Positions 1-11,149 of a stretch of DNA of 64,000 nt are shown here, piece by piece. The DNA is taken from the NCBI RefSeq assembly GCF_037176765.1, contig NC_090022.1, positions 72,898,709-72,962,708 on the forward strand, read 5' to 3'. The notes under the pieces were generated by a model. That model was not told the DNA's origin. It made no database searches and saw only the letters and a list, made by a program, of their open reading frames with translations. Source of the DNA: Anolis sagrei. Taxonomy: Eukaryota > Chordata > Lepidosauria > Squamata > Anolidae. Made by a program: the position numbers and the translations under genes. Positions within the stretch are counted from its first letter, which is position 1; each line of letters opens with the position of its first letter.

Positions 1-268
1 AGTCTCCTAGAAATGGCAAGTTTGTGATATGTAGGCTAAAAAAAATTAAATGTTTTTATTACAGTATGGCCCCCTGTATCTGCAGGACCAATATTCACAA
101 TTTTCAGTTCCCAACATCCGAAAAAGTATATTGTCTCTAGACATTTTCTGTCTGTTCCAGTGCAATTCTACAGCATACTTCCACCAGAAGTAATTCATTT
201 CAATAGGGTTCGATATTATTCATAATTTTGCATTTCAGTGGTAAATCCAGGAATGCATTTTGTGAAAA

Positions 269-640
269 TAACAACAACAACAACATCCCGCCTCCATCTC
301 CCTGAAGGGGAGTCTTACATGGAGACAAGCCTGATCAACATAGTTAAATATAACACACTAAAAGTACATAAAACATCATCATAAAACAATATAAAACAAG
401 CAACAATATAACACAGTATAAAAACAACAATTGAGCAAACAAACAATGGCCTGAGTAATAAACAGTTTCCATGGATAATATTGGGATTATCTATATAAAA
501 GGATGTTTTCTGAAATGATGGCCTAAGGGTGTTTGGAGGAACCTAAAGTTGCAAGGCCTAATTTACCTGCAACCTGGAATGGTGTACATTCCAGGCAGAG
601 GAATGTGTATTAGGCCTTTGGCTTATAGAGAGAGGCTGTC
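269..640 (-). mobile_element. L2/CR1-like LINE 3' fragment
   Basis: An (AAC)n run at about 269-285 is followed by the reverse complement of the tail motif 'ggagatggaggcggg', which recurs at the 3' ends of many LINE fragments in this window. The rest is AT-rich and fades without a clear 5' boundary. No readable ORF remains. The 200 bases before it hold a weak mariner/Tigger-like end (ggccccctgtatctgcagg, from 68) but nothing firm. Confidence 0.45.
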
Positions 641-904
641 ACTTTTACATGGGGCAAAACCTGTCACAGCTGTTTGATACCACTTGAGCTGTCCTGGCTC
701 CCTCCTACAGAATACGGATATTTATAGTTTGTGAGATTACCAAGCTGAATAGAGTACTGGGGTCTTGAAGCTTCAAATGTCAAGGGATCCTGGATCAGGA
801 AAAGGAACTGTAAAGTTCATTATAGCATGTCTCTCCTTCTTCAACCTTCCAAACTCACCTTTTTACTGCCCCCCCCCCCCAACGTTATTTGCAGAGCTAT
901 ATAT

Positions 905-1622
905 TTACAGCAAAAGCTGGGTTGCAGCTAAACGTAAAAAAAAACAACAAGATTATGGCAACAAGAATGATTGACAACTGGAATATAGAGGGAGAAAATG
1001 TGAAGGCCGTGACAGACTTTGTATTTCTAGGTGCAAAGATTATTGCAGAAGCAGACTGTGGCCAGGAAATCAGAAGACACTTACTTCTTGGGAGGAGAGT
1101 AATGTCCAGTCTCGATAAAATTGTAAAGAGTAGAGACATCACACTGGCAACAAAGATCCGCATAGTCAAAGCCATGGTATTCCCTGTAGTCACCTACGGA
1201 TGTGAGAGCTGGACCTTAGGGAAGGCTGAGCAAAGGAAGATCGATGCTTTTGAGCTGTGGTGTTGGAGGAAAGTTCTGAGAGTGCCTTGGACTACGAGAA
1301 GATCCAACCAGTCCATCCTCCAGGAAATAAAGCCCGACTGCTCACTGGAGGGAAGGATACTAGAGACAAAGTTGAAATACTTTGGCCACATCATGAGGAG
1401 ACAGCAAAGCCTGGAGAAGACAATTATGCTGGGGAAAGTGGAAGGTAAAAGGAAGAGGGGCCGACCAAGGGCAAGATGGATGGATGGCATCCTTGAAGTG
1501 ACTGGACTGACCTTGAAGGAGCTGGGGGTGGTGACGGCCGACAGGGAGCTCTGGCGTGGGCTGGTCCATGAGGTCACGAAGAGTCGGAGACGACTGAACG
1601 AATGAACAACAACAACAACATA
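905..1622 (+). mobile_element. BovB (RTE clade) LINE, 5'-truncated copy
   Basis: The reading frame covers the C-terminal part of the BovB reverse-transcriptase protein. It shows the blocks NVKK, MATRMID, DFVFLGAKI, FPVVTYGCESWT, IDAFELWCWRKVLRVPW, LKYFGHIMRR and GRPRARWMDG, ending in TKSRRRLNE and a stop. The element ends in an (AAC)n tail at 1606-1622, typical of squamate BovB. The catalytic YADD region and everything upstream are missing, so it is a dead 5' truncation. It closely matches the 3' part of the copy at 9584-10822. Confidence 0.92.
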
Positions 1623-1689
1623 TTTACGGTTATTATATAAGAGCTGGATACTTCTCTGTAGTCTTCCTAGCAAACAGTGTTAGGGGAAG

Positions 1690-1828
1690 ATTGCAGCAGC
1701 TAAAAGGTGTTGGTGTGTGTGTTGCAGGACAAGATATGCCCTGCTTGTGGATGCGATTTTCCTGTTTCTTGGCAGGGGGTTGGACTGGATGGGCCATGAG
1801 GTCTCTTCCAACTCAATGATTCTATGAC
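1690..1828 (+). mobile_element. CR1 LINE 3' end fragment
   Basis: The stretch carries the conserved CR1 tail 'cagggggttggactggatgg' followed by 'gaggtctcttccaactcaatgattctatga'-type sequence at 1772-1828. This is the 3' signature of amniote CR1 elements. Confidence 0.75.
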
Positions 1829-2602
1829 TCACAAAATTTTATGCTTCCTCTTCCTGATCCAATCTGTTGGATGAACTACAGGAGTCAGTCCCATATTCAA
1901 CCTGACAACCCTAGTAGTTAAATTTCTCTGCTAGTAGTTCAAGGGACAGCACTAGAGCTCCACAACAGAGAATTTTAAGTACCTCAATAAACAACAAGTA
2001 CAGTTTTCCATAGGACTGAGCTGTAGCTGTGAAAGTGCCGCCCAACTGCTGTTTTGTAGAAAACACACTCAGAGTGTCAAACTAGACATATCATTAAACA
2101 GGTCTTTGCATTAATATTGCTTTTTGTAAAAAAGGCAAATGTCATAGTGGTTGGAGGTGGGTGAGTGAAGTAACTGGTAATTATTGGGATAATTCCCACA
2201 GCAGGCATGAAAGCGGGTGGGGGGGGGAGGTAGCTTTTCTTCCCGCATTCTAAACCTAAGGAAAGTCTCTCCTTCAGAGGAAATATTTGCATTGGGAGGA
2301 ATTTCTCACCCTGATGCCAGGTAGGATTTCTTCCCATTGCAAATGAGATGCATGTTTGCTGAGCAGTCAGTCCCAAAGAGTTTGATGGGATTGGTTCTTA
2401 TATGAGTGTGCAGAAGGCTGTAGTGTCCCGGGGATTTTCTCCTGGGGTGTGAAAGAGACCTCCAGGACTTTCAGCTGTGAACTGGACCAGCAAACCTGGG
2501 GCTGCAGCTTCCTTTACTAAATCAATCTACCTGTGCAATGGTTTTCCTACTTTCTTAGTGCCTTCAGTTTTACTTAGTAAGATGGCAGTATGTATTCCAC
2601 TA

Positions 2603-3177
2603 TGTAACACTATGTTCCTGGTATGAAACTGTTATTTCCTGATTAATTGTGCAGTGCTTACCTGGTGGCACAGCAGGTTAAACCGCTGAGCTGCTGAATT
2701 TGCTGACTGAAAGGTCGATGGTTTGACTCCGGGGAGTGGGGTGAGCTCTCACTGTTAGGCCCAGCTTCTGCCAACCTAGCAGTTCAAAAACATGCAAGTG
2801 TAAGTAGATCAATAGGTATTGCTTCTGCAGGAAGGTAACGGTGCTCCATGCAGTCATGCCAGCCACATGATCTTGGAGGTGTCTATGCTCTTCAGCTTAG
2901 TAATGGAGATAAGCAACACCCCGAGAGTCAGACACAACTAGACTTAATGTCAAGAGGAAACCTTTACTTACTTTGAAAGTAGTTGTTACACTCTAGAAAC
3001 TTTGTTTTTGTGGCAGCCACAAATTATGTTGAATTGGTTAAGACTCTACAAGATATCCATTGTAAAACTATATCAAAATGTGCTGCAGGATTAATAAACT
3101 TTTTCCATGTTTTAATGATAGTACCAATTAAGAAATGACATTTATAACCAAGGAACAACAATTGTGTTACATAGTGT
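2603..3177. mobile_element. MITE (copy 1) split by a SINE
   Basis: The flanks of the SINE at 2662-2966 join into a unit that is clearly homologous to 29586-29890. Shared text includes 'tgttatttcctg', 'aattgtgcag', 'tatgttgaattggtt' and 'aaaatgtgctgca'. The ends are inverted: 'acactatgt' near 2608 and 'acatagtgttat' at 3168-3179. No ORF. The short length, inverted ends and multiple copies fit a non-autonomous DNA transposon; its superfamily is not clear. Confidence 0.65.
2662..2966 (+). mobile_element. tRNA-derived SINE family B, BovB-type tail
   Basis: It starts with a tRNA-like head: an A box around 'tggcacagcaggttaaac' and a B box 'ggtttgactcc'. The body has 'ctgccaacctagcagttc' and 'agatcaataggta', and the 3' end reads 'gagtcagacacaactagact'. 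The end resembles the BovB 3' end 'gagtcggagacgactgaac', so it was probably mobilised by BovB. A short duplication CTTAC (2657-2661 and 2967-2971) flanks it, and the paralogous MITE at 29.6 kb is the empty site. Confidence 0.85.
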
Positions 3178-3185
3178 TATTATAA

Positions 3186-3258
3186 TAAAACTTTAATAAC
3201 AATAAAGCTTTATTTATATTCCGCCCTATCTCCCCGAGGGGACCTATAAAGACCTACT
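3186..3258 (-). mobile_element. LINE tail fragment (L2/CR1-like)
   Basis: The sequence 'aataaagctttatttatatt' followed by 'ccgccctatctccccgagggg' is the reverse complement of the common LINE 3' end 'ccctgagtccctttggggagatagggcgg' family seen many times here. It abuts the right end of the MITE. Confidence 0.6.
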
Positions 3259-3403
3259 GTATATGTTGTGCACAAAGACTCATATGAAGTGACTGATTTT
3301 GGGTGGTGCCACTAAGAGGTGTAGTGCATTTTTAACAATATAAATTAAAAATAGATTGAAGGCAGGACTGAGTTATTGTTATGACTCCAGGAATCTTGGC
3401 TCT

Positions 3404-3423
3404 TGGGGGGGGGGGGGGGGGGG
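3404..3423. repeat. Poly-G tract
   Basis: A homopolymer of about 20 G. It may be of variable length in the individual or in the assembly. Confidence 0.9.
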
Positions 3424-3824
3424 AGTCCAGTGTCCACATGGACTGCCAAACATACCAGAGGACAAGAAAAAACATTATGAATGAGCAAAAGTCCACATCT
3501 GGTTTTGAAAAACAGGTATTACTTTTACAATCTTGGGCAATCCAAGGAAACCTCTGTAACTTTTGTAGAAAGATGCAAGAGTGATTTACACATCCACTTT
3601 GGCCAAAAAAACGGAAAATTTATTGCAGTCAAGGGCTGCAAAGACAGCCAGTCTGTGTGTGTGTGTATGTATGGCTCTAGAAATATAATTGCTTAAAGAT
3701 CTACATTTTTTTCTATTTGTAGTCTAAGAAGAGAAGTAAGAAAAGCTTGTCTTTTCCTAAATGCCTTGAACATACAAAACCTAGTGTGAATCAGGACAAC
3801 ACTTATGAGGAGTATCTAATACAA

Positions 3825-3903
3825 CTTTAGCCTAGGAAATCCTGTGATAGGCTCTCCTTAGGATCTAAGTCAGAAACAACTTGAAAGCACACAACAACAA
3901 CAA
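3825..3903 (+). mobile_element. SINE family C, 3' end only
   Basis: The end 'aagtcagaaacaacttgaaa' followed by 'gcacacaacaacaacaa' matches the 3' ends at 34.7, 50.9 and 56.9 kb. The 5' tRNA-like head is not present. Confidence 0.7.
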
Positions 3904-4036
3904 ATATATGCTATTAGTTTTGTATTGTATTGTGTGTCTATTTTATGTGTTGTTTTAGACACATTGTGCCGCATGTAAGCTGCCCTGAGTCCCTTTGCAG
4001 AGATGGAGGCGGGGTACAAAAATAAAGTTATTATAT
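3904..4036 (+). mobile_element. LINE tail fragment (L2/CR1-like)
   Basis: It contains 'catgtaagctgccctgagtc', then 'agatggaggcggggtacaaa' and 'aataaagttattat'. This is the recurrent LINE 3' untranslated end of this genome. Confidence 0.7.
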
Positions 4037-5093
4037 TTGAAGGTATGAATGCACCCCTGGTAAAGTCTCTTGTGGAAAGTAGATTGTTGAAAGTAGAAAA
4101 GAAAACAGTTTTTGCAATTTAATATCAGAAATTACAGATGCCAAAGCAAAACGGGCTGCTCTGAACCAAACACAATGAAGAAAAGAGACATCCAGATATT
4201 AAAAATCCCCTCTGCCACTTCTTTCCTTGGGTCTTATCGACGGGCAGTGGGAGCTCCCCAGCTCTTTTGTGTGGGACAAAGCCCTGAGCTCCCTCCCAGT
4301 CTCGCCACCCCCTTGGAGAGCCCCATTGTGAGGGCAGGCAGTGGCACCTCTTTTATCTGGAGAGATTTGCAGCCTGACTTGGAGTGCATTCATTCAGCCT
4401 CTCCCTCCCACTGGGAATTGATCCTCTGATGAAGTGGAAAGAGCCCCGTCCTTTGAAGACCCTCTAGCCATGGCCCCTTCCCAGGGGAAGAGGGAGGGGG
4501 AGCTGTGATCAGATTGCAGATGGGCTGCTCTTTGTGCTTCTTCCTCTGTCTCAGGATCCACCTTGGAGGCACCAGGAGAGGCCTCGGCTGTCCTCCTGAC
4601 TCCTGCTGAACAGGTGGCTTTGGGTCGGGGCAACCCAGGCCAGATAGCGTGTCATGGACAGCTGCCTCCTTGCCCCTCGACCTGCTCTGCAACCCCTGAG
4701 CACAGGGATTATTTTTAAATCCACCATTGAGTTTCCCTAGAAAAGAAACAAATGGTTTCACCCCTCCCTCCAAAGTAGTGCTTGCACATACCATGCTGAA
4801 TTTATGTACAGAAGGAGTGAGCTGTAGTTTAAGACCAGCATTGTATAATGGTTTGAGCATTTGTCTATAACCATTTAATCAAGTCTTTCTACAGAATAAA
4901 ATACTCTTTAAGACTTTTTAGTGGAATAAAATAGAGGCCATCAAGAAGCACATGAAGACCCATCTTGCACTTTGTGGGCTCCAGTATGTGCTCCTCTTCA
5001 GAACCTATTTCAAATTTACATGATGATAATATTTGGTGATAAAATGTACATAGTGATCATAGCTTCAAATGGAATAATTAGGGTGAAAAAGAA
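4037..5093. other. Unassigned, partly GC-rich intergenic DNA
   Basis: No repeat family or conserved protein is recognised. A 156-codon open frame on the minus strand (4390-4860) and a 105-codon frame on the plus strand overlap in the GC-rich part, but neither has recognisable domains or splice context. Confidence 0.4.
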
Positions 5094-5316
5094 AGTTTTT
5101 TGTTTTTGTTTTTTCATGTCAGGAGCAACTTCAGAAACTGCAAGTCACTTCTGGTGTGAGAGAATTGCCCATCTTCAAAGACATTGCCCAGGGGACACCC
5201 GGATGTTTTACCATCCTGTGGGAGGCTTCTCTCATGTTGCCCAGGGGACCCCCGCTGACCTTTCAGTCAGCAGTCCTGCCAGCACAAGGGTTTAACCCAT
5301 TGCGCCACCGGGGGCT
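5094..5316 (-). mobile_element. tRNA-derived SINE family A
   Basis: Read on the minus strand it begins with the tRNA-like head 'agcccccggtggcgcaatgg' and ends 'gctcctgacatg' plus an A-rich tail. The middle is shortened relative to the copy at 40713-40982. Family A is the most frequent SINE here, with nine recognisable copies. Confidence 0.85.
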
Positions 5317-5322
5317 GATGTA

Positions 5323-5640
5323 ATTGTATCCAACCTTCACTCATCCAACATTCTGTATTATCCAACGCAGTCTGCTTCCCACCCGGATCCACAGCTGTTT
5401 CAATACAATGCAATGTTTTGGTGCTAAATTTGTAAATACAGTAATTACTGCATAATGTTACTGTGTATTGAACTGCTTTTTCTGTCAATTTGTTGTAAAA
5501 CATGATGTTTTGGTACTTAATTTGTAAAATCATAATGTAATTGAACATTTAATATGCTTTTCCTTAATCCCTTCTTATTATCCAACATTTTTGCTTATCT
5601 GCCGGCCCATTTATGTCAGATAAGCAAGGCTCTACTATGT
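5323..5640. mobile_element. Tigger/pogo-like MITE
   Basis: The left end has repeated 'atccaac' units and the right end has 'gcttatctgccggcccattt' and 'gataagcaaggctctacta'. The interior is two-fold symmetric: 'caatgttttggtgctaaatttg' near 5411 recurs as 'atgatgttttggtacttaattt' near 5503. I know this pattern from non-autonomous Tigger-like elements of squamates; the exact family is an inference. Confidence 0.6.
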
Positions 5641-6052
5641 TCAGGAAGGCTATAAGACATCCAATGAGGTTGCGATGAAATTCCTCACTAATTTGATAAA
5701 ATACCGGCATTCAAACATGACTGGTGAGTCCAAATAATAGTTAATATTTTCCCAACACATGTCAAGCATTTATACAACAAATTTTAAACTGATCTGGTGT
5801 CACATAAAGCAGTGTTATTCAAAGCGGTAGCCCCAGGACCAGTGTTATTCTGTGAGCCATTGACTACTGGTCAATGGAGAATTTCCAGGATAACAGAAAA
5901 CAGTTGTGCCAGTTGGTACAAATATGGTGCCAGTCTCTGGCTTATTAGGAAAAAGATATGCTAGTCATCCACATCGGAAAGCCTGAGAAGCATTATTAAT
6001 GTCCGCCTTGCCTTTTTCTTCTCTCACACACACAACAGATGGTAGAGTGGTC

Positions 6053-6284
6053 TGATCATAGAATCACAAAGCTGGAAAAGACCCCAAGGGCCATTAAATC
6101 CAACCCCCTGCTATGCAGGAACACACAATCAAAGCATTCTCAACAGATGGCCATCCAGCCTCTGCTTCAAAACCTTGTGAGAAGGAGACACATACCAAGA
6201 CAACGTATTCCATTGTTGAAGAGCAATTACCATCTGGAGGATTTTCTTAATGTTTAGGAGGAAACTCTTTTCCTGGCACTGAAA
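6053..6284 (-). mobile_element. CR1 LINE 3' fragment
   Basis: On the plus strand it reads 'agaatcacaaagctggaaaa', 'ccaaccccctgctatgcagg', 'gatggccatccagcctctgc' and 'ttaatgtttaggaggaaact', the reverse complement of the CR1 coding end and 3' UTR. Confidence 0.8.
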
Positions 6285-7160
6285 AAATGAATTCAGGGCT
6301 GAGGAGATATTTAAACTTCTAGCTCACAGCTCGCATCCTTAATTTGGCTCTTTGGGACACTTTTTCATTTTAATGGTATATTACAGGTAGCGGTTTTTCC
6401 AGGAACCCATTGCCTTTGATGGATAGCAAGGCTTTTAAAAGACTTTAAAAATATATACGGTATAACATGTTACTGAAGTATAGTATTTTACTACTTATAT
6501 AATAAAAATAACATTTAACACTGGCACAGTACAAGTTTCTAAAAAAACCGGATGCTAACGTGTTAGGGTTGAGCTTGCTTAAAGTGTGTTCCAGGCTCTG
6601 TGCTCATTAAAGCTTAACTCATGTGAATGAATTCCAAAGCAATTATGCTAGGTACTAAATAGTCTTGCTGCAAGTCCACTATCAGGTGAAAAAAATAGCA
6701 GTTGTGGTCTTTCAGCTTGAAGATGTATGGAGGCATGGCTCTTTGTCCTGTTGTGATCCTGAAATGTGGCAATTCTGCTGACATGTCCTGTATTGGAAAT
6801 CATCCTATCCTCGTGACGCAGAATTTGCTCAGCCAGAACATTGGTGTAAAAAATGAATTATGTCAAAGGAAAATCCTGGAAAGAGGGTATTAGGGGCATA
6901 AGCTCAAATGTCACGCCTCAGCAGGGTCATTTTCAACTCAGGAAGGAAAGGGAAGTAGCCGGCACATCTGGCTGCTCAAAGTCAGAAGCTAAATTAGTTT
7001 ACAATCATTTGAAGCCTAGCACTGAAATTGCTGATTTACTCACAGATTGGATATGCAATGAAGTAATCCCACTCTACCAACCATGATCTTATTCCTAGCC
7101 TCAAAAGTACTTGACTAAATGCCAGCCAAAGACATGTCTCTTCTTTGGGCAATGGCAGGC
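6285..7160. other. Unassigned intergenic DNA
   Basis: Two short open frames (6702-6893 and 6853-7086) have no recognisable domain or splice context. I see no clear repeat. Confidence 0.4.
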
Positions 7161-7164
7161 CTCA

Positions 7165-7322
7165 TCTAACCAAATCCTAGGAGCTCTAGTTTTACAGGAT
7201 TTTAAGCCTTCTTTGCCTAAGAGTGCTGTTGCCTTACCAAACTACAACTCTCAGATTCAATAGCATTGAGCTGTGGCAGTTAGAGTGCTGTCAAATTGCA
7301 TTAATCCTATAGTATAGATGCT
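7165..7322. mobile_element. Palindromic MITE fragment ('gctctagttttac' family)
   Basis: It shares 'caaactacaactctcagatt', 'atagcattgagctgtggcag' and 'caaattgcattaatcc' with copies at 8926-9142, 43137-43322 and 60068-60277. The family is a short inverted-repeat element without an ORF. Confidence 0.6.
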
Positions 7323-7324
7323 AT

Positions 7325-8475
7325 TTGGAGGGCACAGGGGTCGTTTCAGCAAAAAGCGAGATAGCAATTAGGATTGGAATTGGACAAGGAGAAAAATAGC
7401 GTTGGTCTGGAACAGATCTGTTAAGCCACGGATACGGAAACCCAGACTCAGTATCCACGGTATCTTGCCCTCTGGGATGCTGCTGAAGCACCTCGGTTGA
7501 GACTGCAAGGCTTTGCGGCTTGGAAGAGAGAAAGTTCATATATTGGAGTCAGAGAAAGACACAATGTATCATGCAAGGAGTGAAGGTTGGGAAAATAGAT
7601 ACTTTTTTATTTGGGGCTCTGTTACAAAGTGGCCAGGGAAGACTGAAAGGGAGAGAAGGGGAGACTTCTGTTGGAGCTGCAGCTGGTGCAAAAGCCTCAG
7701 TGGAAATTCAGATCAATCCCATGCAGTGGTGAGATCCAGGATCTGTGGAACTCCCTGCTTCAACTGACAGTGACTAGATCAATTTGAAAGGAGGGGTCCT
7801 CATGTTCGATGACAATATCCACCAACAACATTAGGAATGTGCAGACATAACAAACTATGGTGACCTATGCTATTAAGGGGGGGAGTCTTAAATAACACAA
7901 TGCCGATAGGTCTGGTCAGACTATTGTCATTCAAGGCCCAGGGCAGCAGCCTTTCCTTTTCACTTCTAAAACAATACATTGCCAACTGGACACACTCTCT
8001 GCAGGTTTATAGATGTGCAGCAAAAAAAAAAAAAAAAAGGAGCCCAGCTTCAGGGTTGAAACAAATCCAACCAGTCGGTATCTTGTCTCTGAAGAGCTGC
8101 TTTTCTTCCTGATTGGGAGAAATTTGCCAATTGTAAGCTATGGCAGAATCCTGTGTTAGCGGCACTCCTAATGCCAAAGCTGCAGGAGCCGAACTCCTCC
8201 AGGGAGGAGGCAGGCACATTCCTGGGAAAGAAGACTCTCTTCACCAGACAATGGCCATTCAGTGGAAAGGCACAACCCAACATTGGCCCTGCGGCAGACG
8301 CTTATTATCTGCAGTCTATAATCAGATGAATGCTCCAAGGGATTCCAGGCTCTGGACATAACAATGGCTTTGTGCCTTGATAATAGAGCCGGGGGCTCCC
8401 AAGGCAAGCCTTATACCAATTGCCACTGAGAGACACTGGCGAGAGGAGACTGGCGAGCCAGGGCCCTGGAGGCAA
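7325..8475. other. Unassigned intergenic DNA with an A-tract
   Basis: Several short overlapping open frames on both strands lack domains. There is a run of A at about 8022-8038. Nothing here is recognised as a host gene or repeat family. Confidence 0.4.
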
Positions 8476-8583
8476 CTCCTCACTACCTCTGAGGATGCTT
8501 GCCATAGATGCAGGTGAAACGTCAGGAGATAATGCCTCTAGAACATGGTCATATAGCCCAAAAAAACCTACAACAACCCAGTT
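8476..8583 (+). mobile_element. Penelope-like element end with hammerhead-like core
   Basis: The end carries 'gatgcaggtgaaacgtcagg' and 'catagcccaaaaaaacctac'-type sequence shared with the Penelope-like element at 58.8-59.8 kb. Within it, CTGAGGA (8489-8495), a 6-bp stem (8497-8502 with 8510-8515), GAAAC (8516-8520) and GTC (8521-8523) are in hammerhead-ribozyme order. Confidence 0.7.
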
Positions 8584-8611
8584 GCCCCATCACTTCTTAT
8601 GCTTAGAGCAC

Positions 8612-8925
8612 CAAGCATGGGCAAATTTCAGCCCTCTGGGTGTTTTGGACTTCAACTCACACAATTTCTAACAGCCTTTGGCCATTTCCTTTCACTTAAG
8701 ACAGTGGTTCTCAACTGTGGGCTCCAAATGTTTTGGGCCTCAACTCCCAGAAATCCTAACAGCTGGTAAATTGGCTGAGATTTCTGAGAGTTATAGGCCA
8801 AAACACCTGGGGACCCACAGGTTGAGAACCACTGGCTTAAGCGGTTGAGGGGGGAAAGGAGGCTGTTAGGAATTGTGGGAGTTGAAGTCCAAAACACCTA
8901 GAGGGCCCAAGTTTGCCCATGCCTG
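8612..8925. mobile_element. hAT-type palindromic MITE, split by a second hAT
   Basis: The left arm is 'gcatgggcaaatttcagccc', 'gtgttttggacttcaactc'; the right arm is 'gagttgaagtccaaaacacc', 'gcccaagtttgcccatgcct'. The arms are reverse complements, as in the better copy at 11995-12188. The centre (cttaagcgg) is interrupted by the element at 8702-8834. Confidence 0.8.
8702..8834. mobile_element. hAT-type MITE with 'cagtggttctcaac' ends
   Basis: The ends are CAGTGGTTCTCAAC and GTTGAGAACCACTG, a typical hAT terminal inverted repeat. It sits in the centre of another hAT MITE, flanked by 8-bp sites acttaaga and gcttaagc that share the core CTTAAG. Confidence 0.85.
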
Positions 8926-9142
8926 ATCTACACTGTAGAATTAATACAGGTTGACTCCGCTTTAACTGCCATGACTCAATACTACGCAATCATGGGAGTT
9001 TGAGATTTACAAGACCTTTAGCCTTATCTGCCCAAGAGTGCTGGTGCCTCACCAAAATACAAATCCCAGGATTCCATAGCATTGACTTGTGGTAGTTACA
9101 GTGGTACCCAACTGCATTAATTCTGCAGCATAGATGCAACCA
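8926..9142. mobile_element. Palindromic MITE ('tacactgtagaattaa' family)
   Basis: The left end 'atctacactgtagaattaat' pairs with the right end 'attaattctgcagcatagat'. The interior holds 'gactccgctttaactgccat' and its degenerate complement. Copies also lie at 7165, 12350, 43137 and 60068. Confidence 0.75.
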
Positions 9143-9216
9143 AGATCTACCTTCCAGGTGTGGTGAATGTATATAAAACTCTCCAGGCACTCTGTATGTG
9201 CAACTTATTATGATTG

Positions 9217-9349
9217 GGTTGTTGTAGGTTTTTCTGGCTGTATGGCCATGTTCACTCCTAGGAGAGAACGTGTCTAGAACATGGCCATACAGCCCGAAAA
9301 AACCTACAACAACCCAGTGGTTCTGGCTATGAAAGCCTTTGACAATACC
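9217..9349. mobile_element. Short Penelope-derived palindrome with TSD
   Basis: Two inverted arms (ttgttgtaggtttttctggc ... aaaaacctacaacaa) flank a short centre and are followed by the tail 'ctatgaaagcctttgacaat'. An 11-bp target duplication TATTATGATTG lies at 9206-9216 and 9350-9360. The arms match the terminal region of the Penelope-like element at 58.8 kb. Confidence 0.8.
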
Positions 9350-9360
9350 TATTATGATTG

Positions 9361-9583
9361 TCATGTCATTGTGATTTATCTCTCACTGTATTTTTTGCAC
9401 TGTTTTATTGTATTCTTATGTTTTATTTATTTTATTGCGATGTTTATTCTGTGTTTTTGATTTTATTCTGTTGTAATGCATTACTGGGCTTGGCCTCATG
9501 TAAGCTGCCCCGAGTCCCCTTTGAGGAAGATGGTGGCGGGGTATAAATAAAAATGATGATGATGATGATGATTATTATTTGTT
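9361..9583 (+). mobile_element. LINE tail fragment (L2/CR1-like) with (GAT)n
   Basis: It contains 'ggcctcatgtaagctgcccc', 'gagtcccctttgaggaagat' and 'gtataaataaaaatgatgat', closing in a GAT/ATT microsatellite. The BovB copy next door ends exactly in this microsatellite. Confidence 0.7.
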
Positions 9584-10822
9584 GTTCATTCGTTCAGTCG
9601 TCTCCGACTCTTCGTGACCTCATGGACCAGCCCACGCCAGAGCTCCCTGTCGGCCGTTACCACTCCCAGCTCCCTCAAGGTCAGTCCAGTCACTTCAAGG
9701 ATGCCATCCATCCATCTTGCCCTTGGTCGGCCCCTCTTCCTTTTGCCTTCCACTTTCCCCAGCATAATTGTCTTCTCTAGGCTTTCCTGTCTCCTCATGA
9801 TGTGGCCAAAGTACTTCAACTTTGTCTCTAGTATCTTTCCCTCCAGTGAGCAGTCAGGCTTTATTTCCTGGACGATGGACTGGTTGGATCTTCTCGCAGT
9901 CCAAGGCACTCTCAGCACTTTCCTCCAGCACCACAGCTCAAAAGCATCGATCTTCCTTCGCTCAGCCTTCCCTAAGGTCCAGCTCTCACATCCGTAGGTT
10001 ACTACAGGGAATACCATGGCTTTGACTAGGCGGATCTTTGTTGCCAGTCTGATGTCTCTACTCTTTACTATTTTATCGAGATTGGACATTGCTCTCCTCC
10101 CAAGAAGTAAGCGTCTCCTGATTTCCTGGCCACAGTCTGCATCTGCAGTAATCTTTGCACCTAGAAATACAAAGTCTGTCACGGCCTCCACATTTTCTCC
10201 CTCTATTTTCCATTTGTCAATCATTCTTGTTGCCATAATCTTGGTTTTTTTGACGTTTAGCTGCAACCCGGCTTTTGCGCTTTCTTCTTTCACCTTGATT
10301 AGAAGGCTCCTCAGCTCCTCCTCACTTTCGGCCATCAGAGTGGTGTCATCTGCATATCTGAGGTTGTTAATGTTTCTTCCAGCAATTTTCACCCCAGCTT
10401 TGCATTCATCCAGCCCTGCACATCGCATGATGTGTTCTGCATACAAGTTAAAAAGGTTGGGTGAGAGTATGCAGCCTTGCCGTACGCCTTTCCCAATCTT
10501 GAACCAGTCTGTTGTTCCGTGGTCAGTTCTTACTGTTGCTACTTGGTCCTTGTACAGATTCCTCAGGAGAGAGACAAGGTGGCTTGGGATGCCCATCCCA
10601 CTAAGAACTTGCCACAATTTATTATGATCCACACAGTCAAAGGCTTTAGAGTAGTCAATGAAGCAGAAGTAGATGTTTTTCTGAAACTCCCTGCCTTTCT
10701 CCATTATCCAGCGGATATTGGCAATTTGGTCTCTCGTTCCTCTGCCTTTTCTAAACCCAGCTTGAACATCTGGCAACTCTCGCTCCATGTATTGCTGGAG
10801 TCTTCCTTGCAAGACCTTTAGC
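9584..10822 (-). mobile_element. BovB (RTE clade) LINE, C-terminal two-thirds of RT intact
   Basis: An uninterrupted 408-codon frame (9586-10812) covers most of the reverse transcriptase: FIDYSKAFD at residues 51-59, RQGCILSP at 111-118, the catalytic YADD at 153-156, then the zinc-knuckle-free C-terminal part ending TKSRRRLNE. The apurinic endonuclease and N-terminal RT are missing, so it is a 5'-truncated insertion. The open frame over 1.2 kb suggests a fairly young copy. The 3' end lies in the microsatellite at 9555-9583. BovB is known for horizontal spread between squamates and ruminants. Confidence 0.95.
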
Positions 10823-10855
10823 CTTTGATTATTATAATGTCCCTCAATTGTGTTC

Positions 10856-11008
10856 TAGGGCCCTTCCACACAGCCAACCCAGAACATCAAGGCAGAAAAT
10901 TCCCCAACATCTGCTTTGAACTGGGTTATCCGAGTTCGCATTACTATATATTCCAATTCAAAGCAGCAAATGTGGGATTTTATTCAGCTGTGTGGAAGGG
11001 ACCCTAAT
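10856..11008. mobile_element. Palindromic MITE ('gggcccttccacacagc' ends)
   Basis: The left end GGGCCCTTCCACACAGC pairs with the right end GCTGTGTGGAAGGGACCC. The interior has 'atctgctttgaactgggtta' and its complement near 'ttccaattcaaagcagcaaa'. A second copy is at 18181-18333. No ORF. Confidence 0.8.
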
Positions 11009-11149
11009 GGCAGATCTGCTGCTGGGCACCCATCATGGAAGTGCACTCTGGAGATGCTAGGAAACTTTTCCTTCCTATCCCCGGAAATGGTTGAGCTGGG
11101 CGATTTGTAGGCAAAATGAAGATAACTCTGAGCATCTCACTCAGAAAGA

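Noticed and set aside
4390-4860. 156-codon minus-strand open frame in GC-rich DNA
   Set aside because: No recognisable domain, low-complexity proline/glutamine composition, overlapping frames on the other strand and no splice or promoter context.
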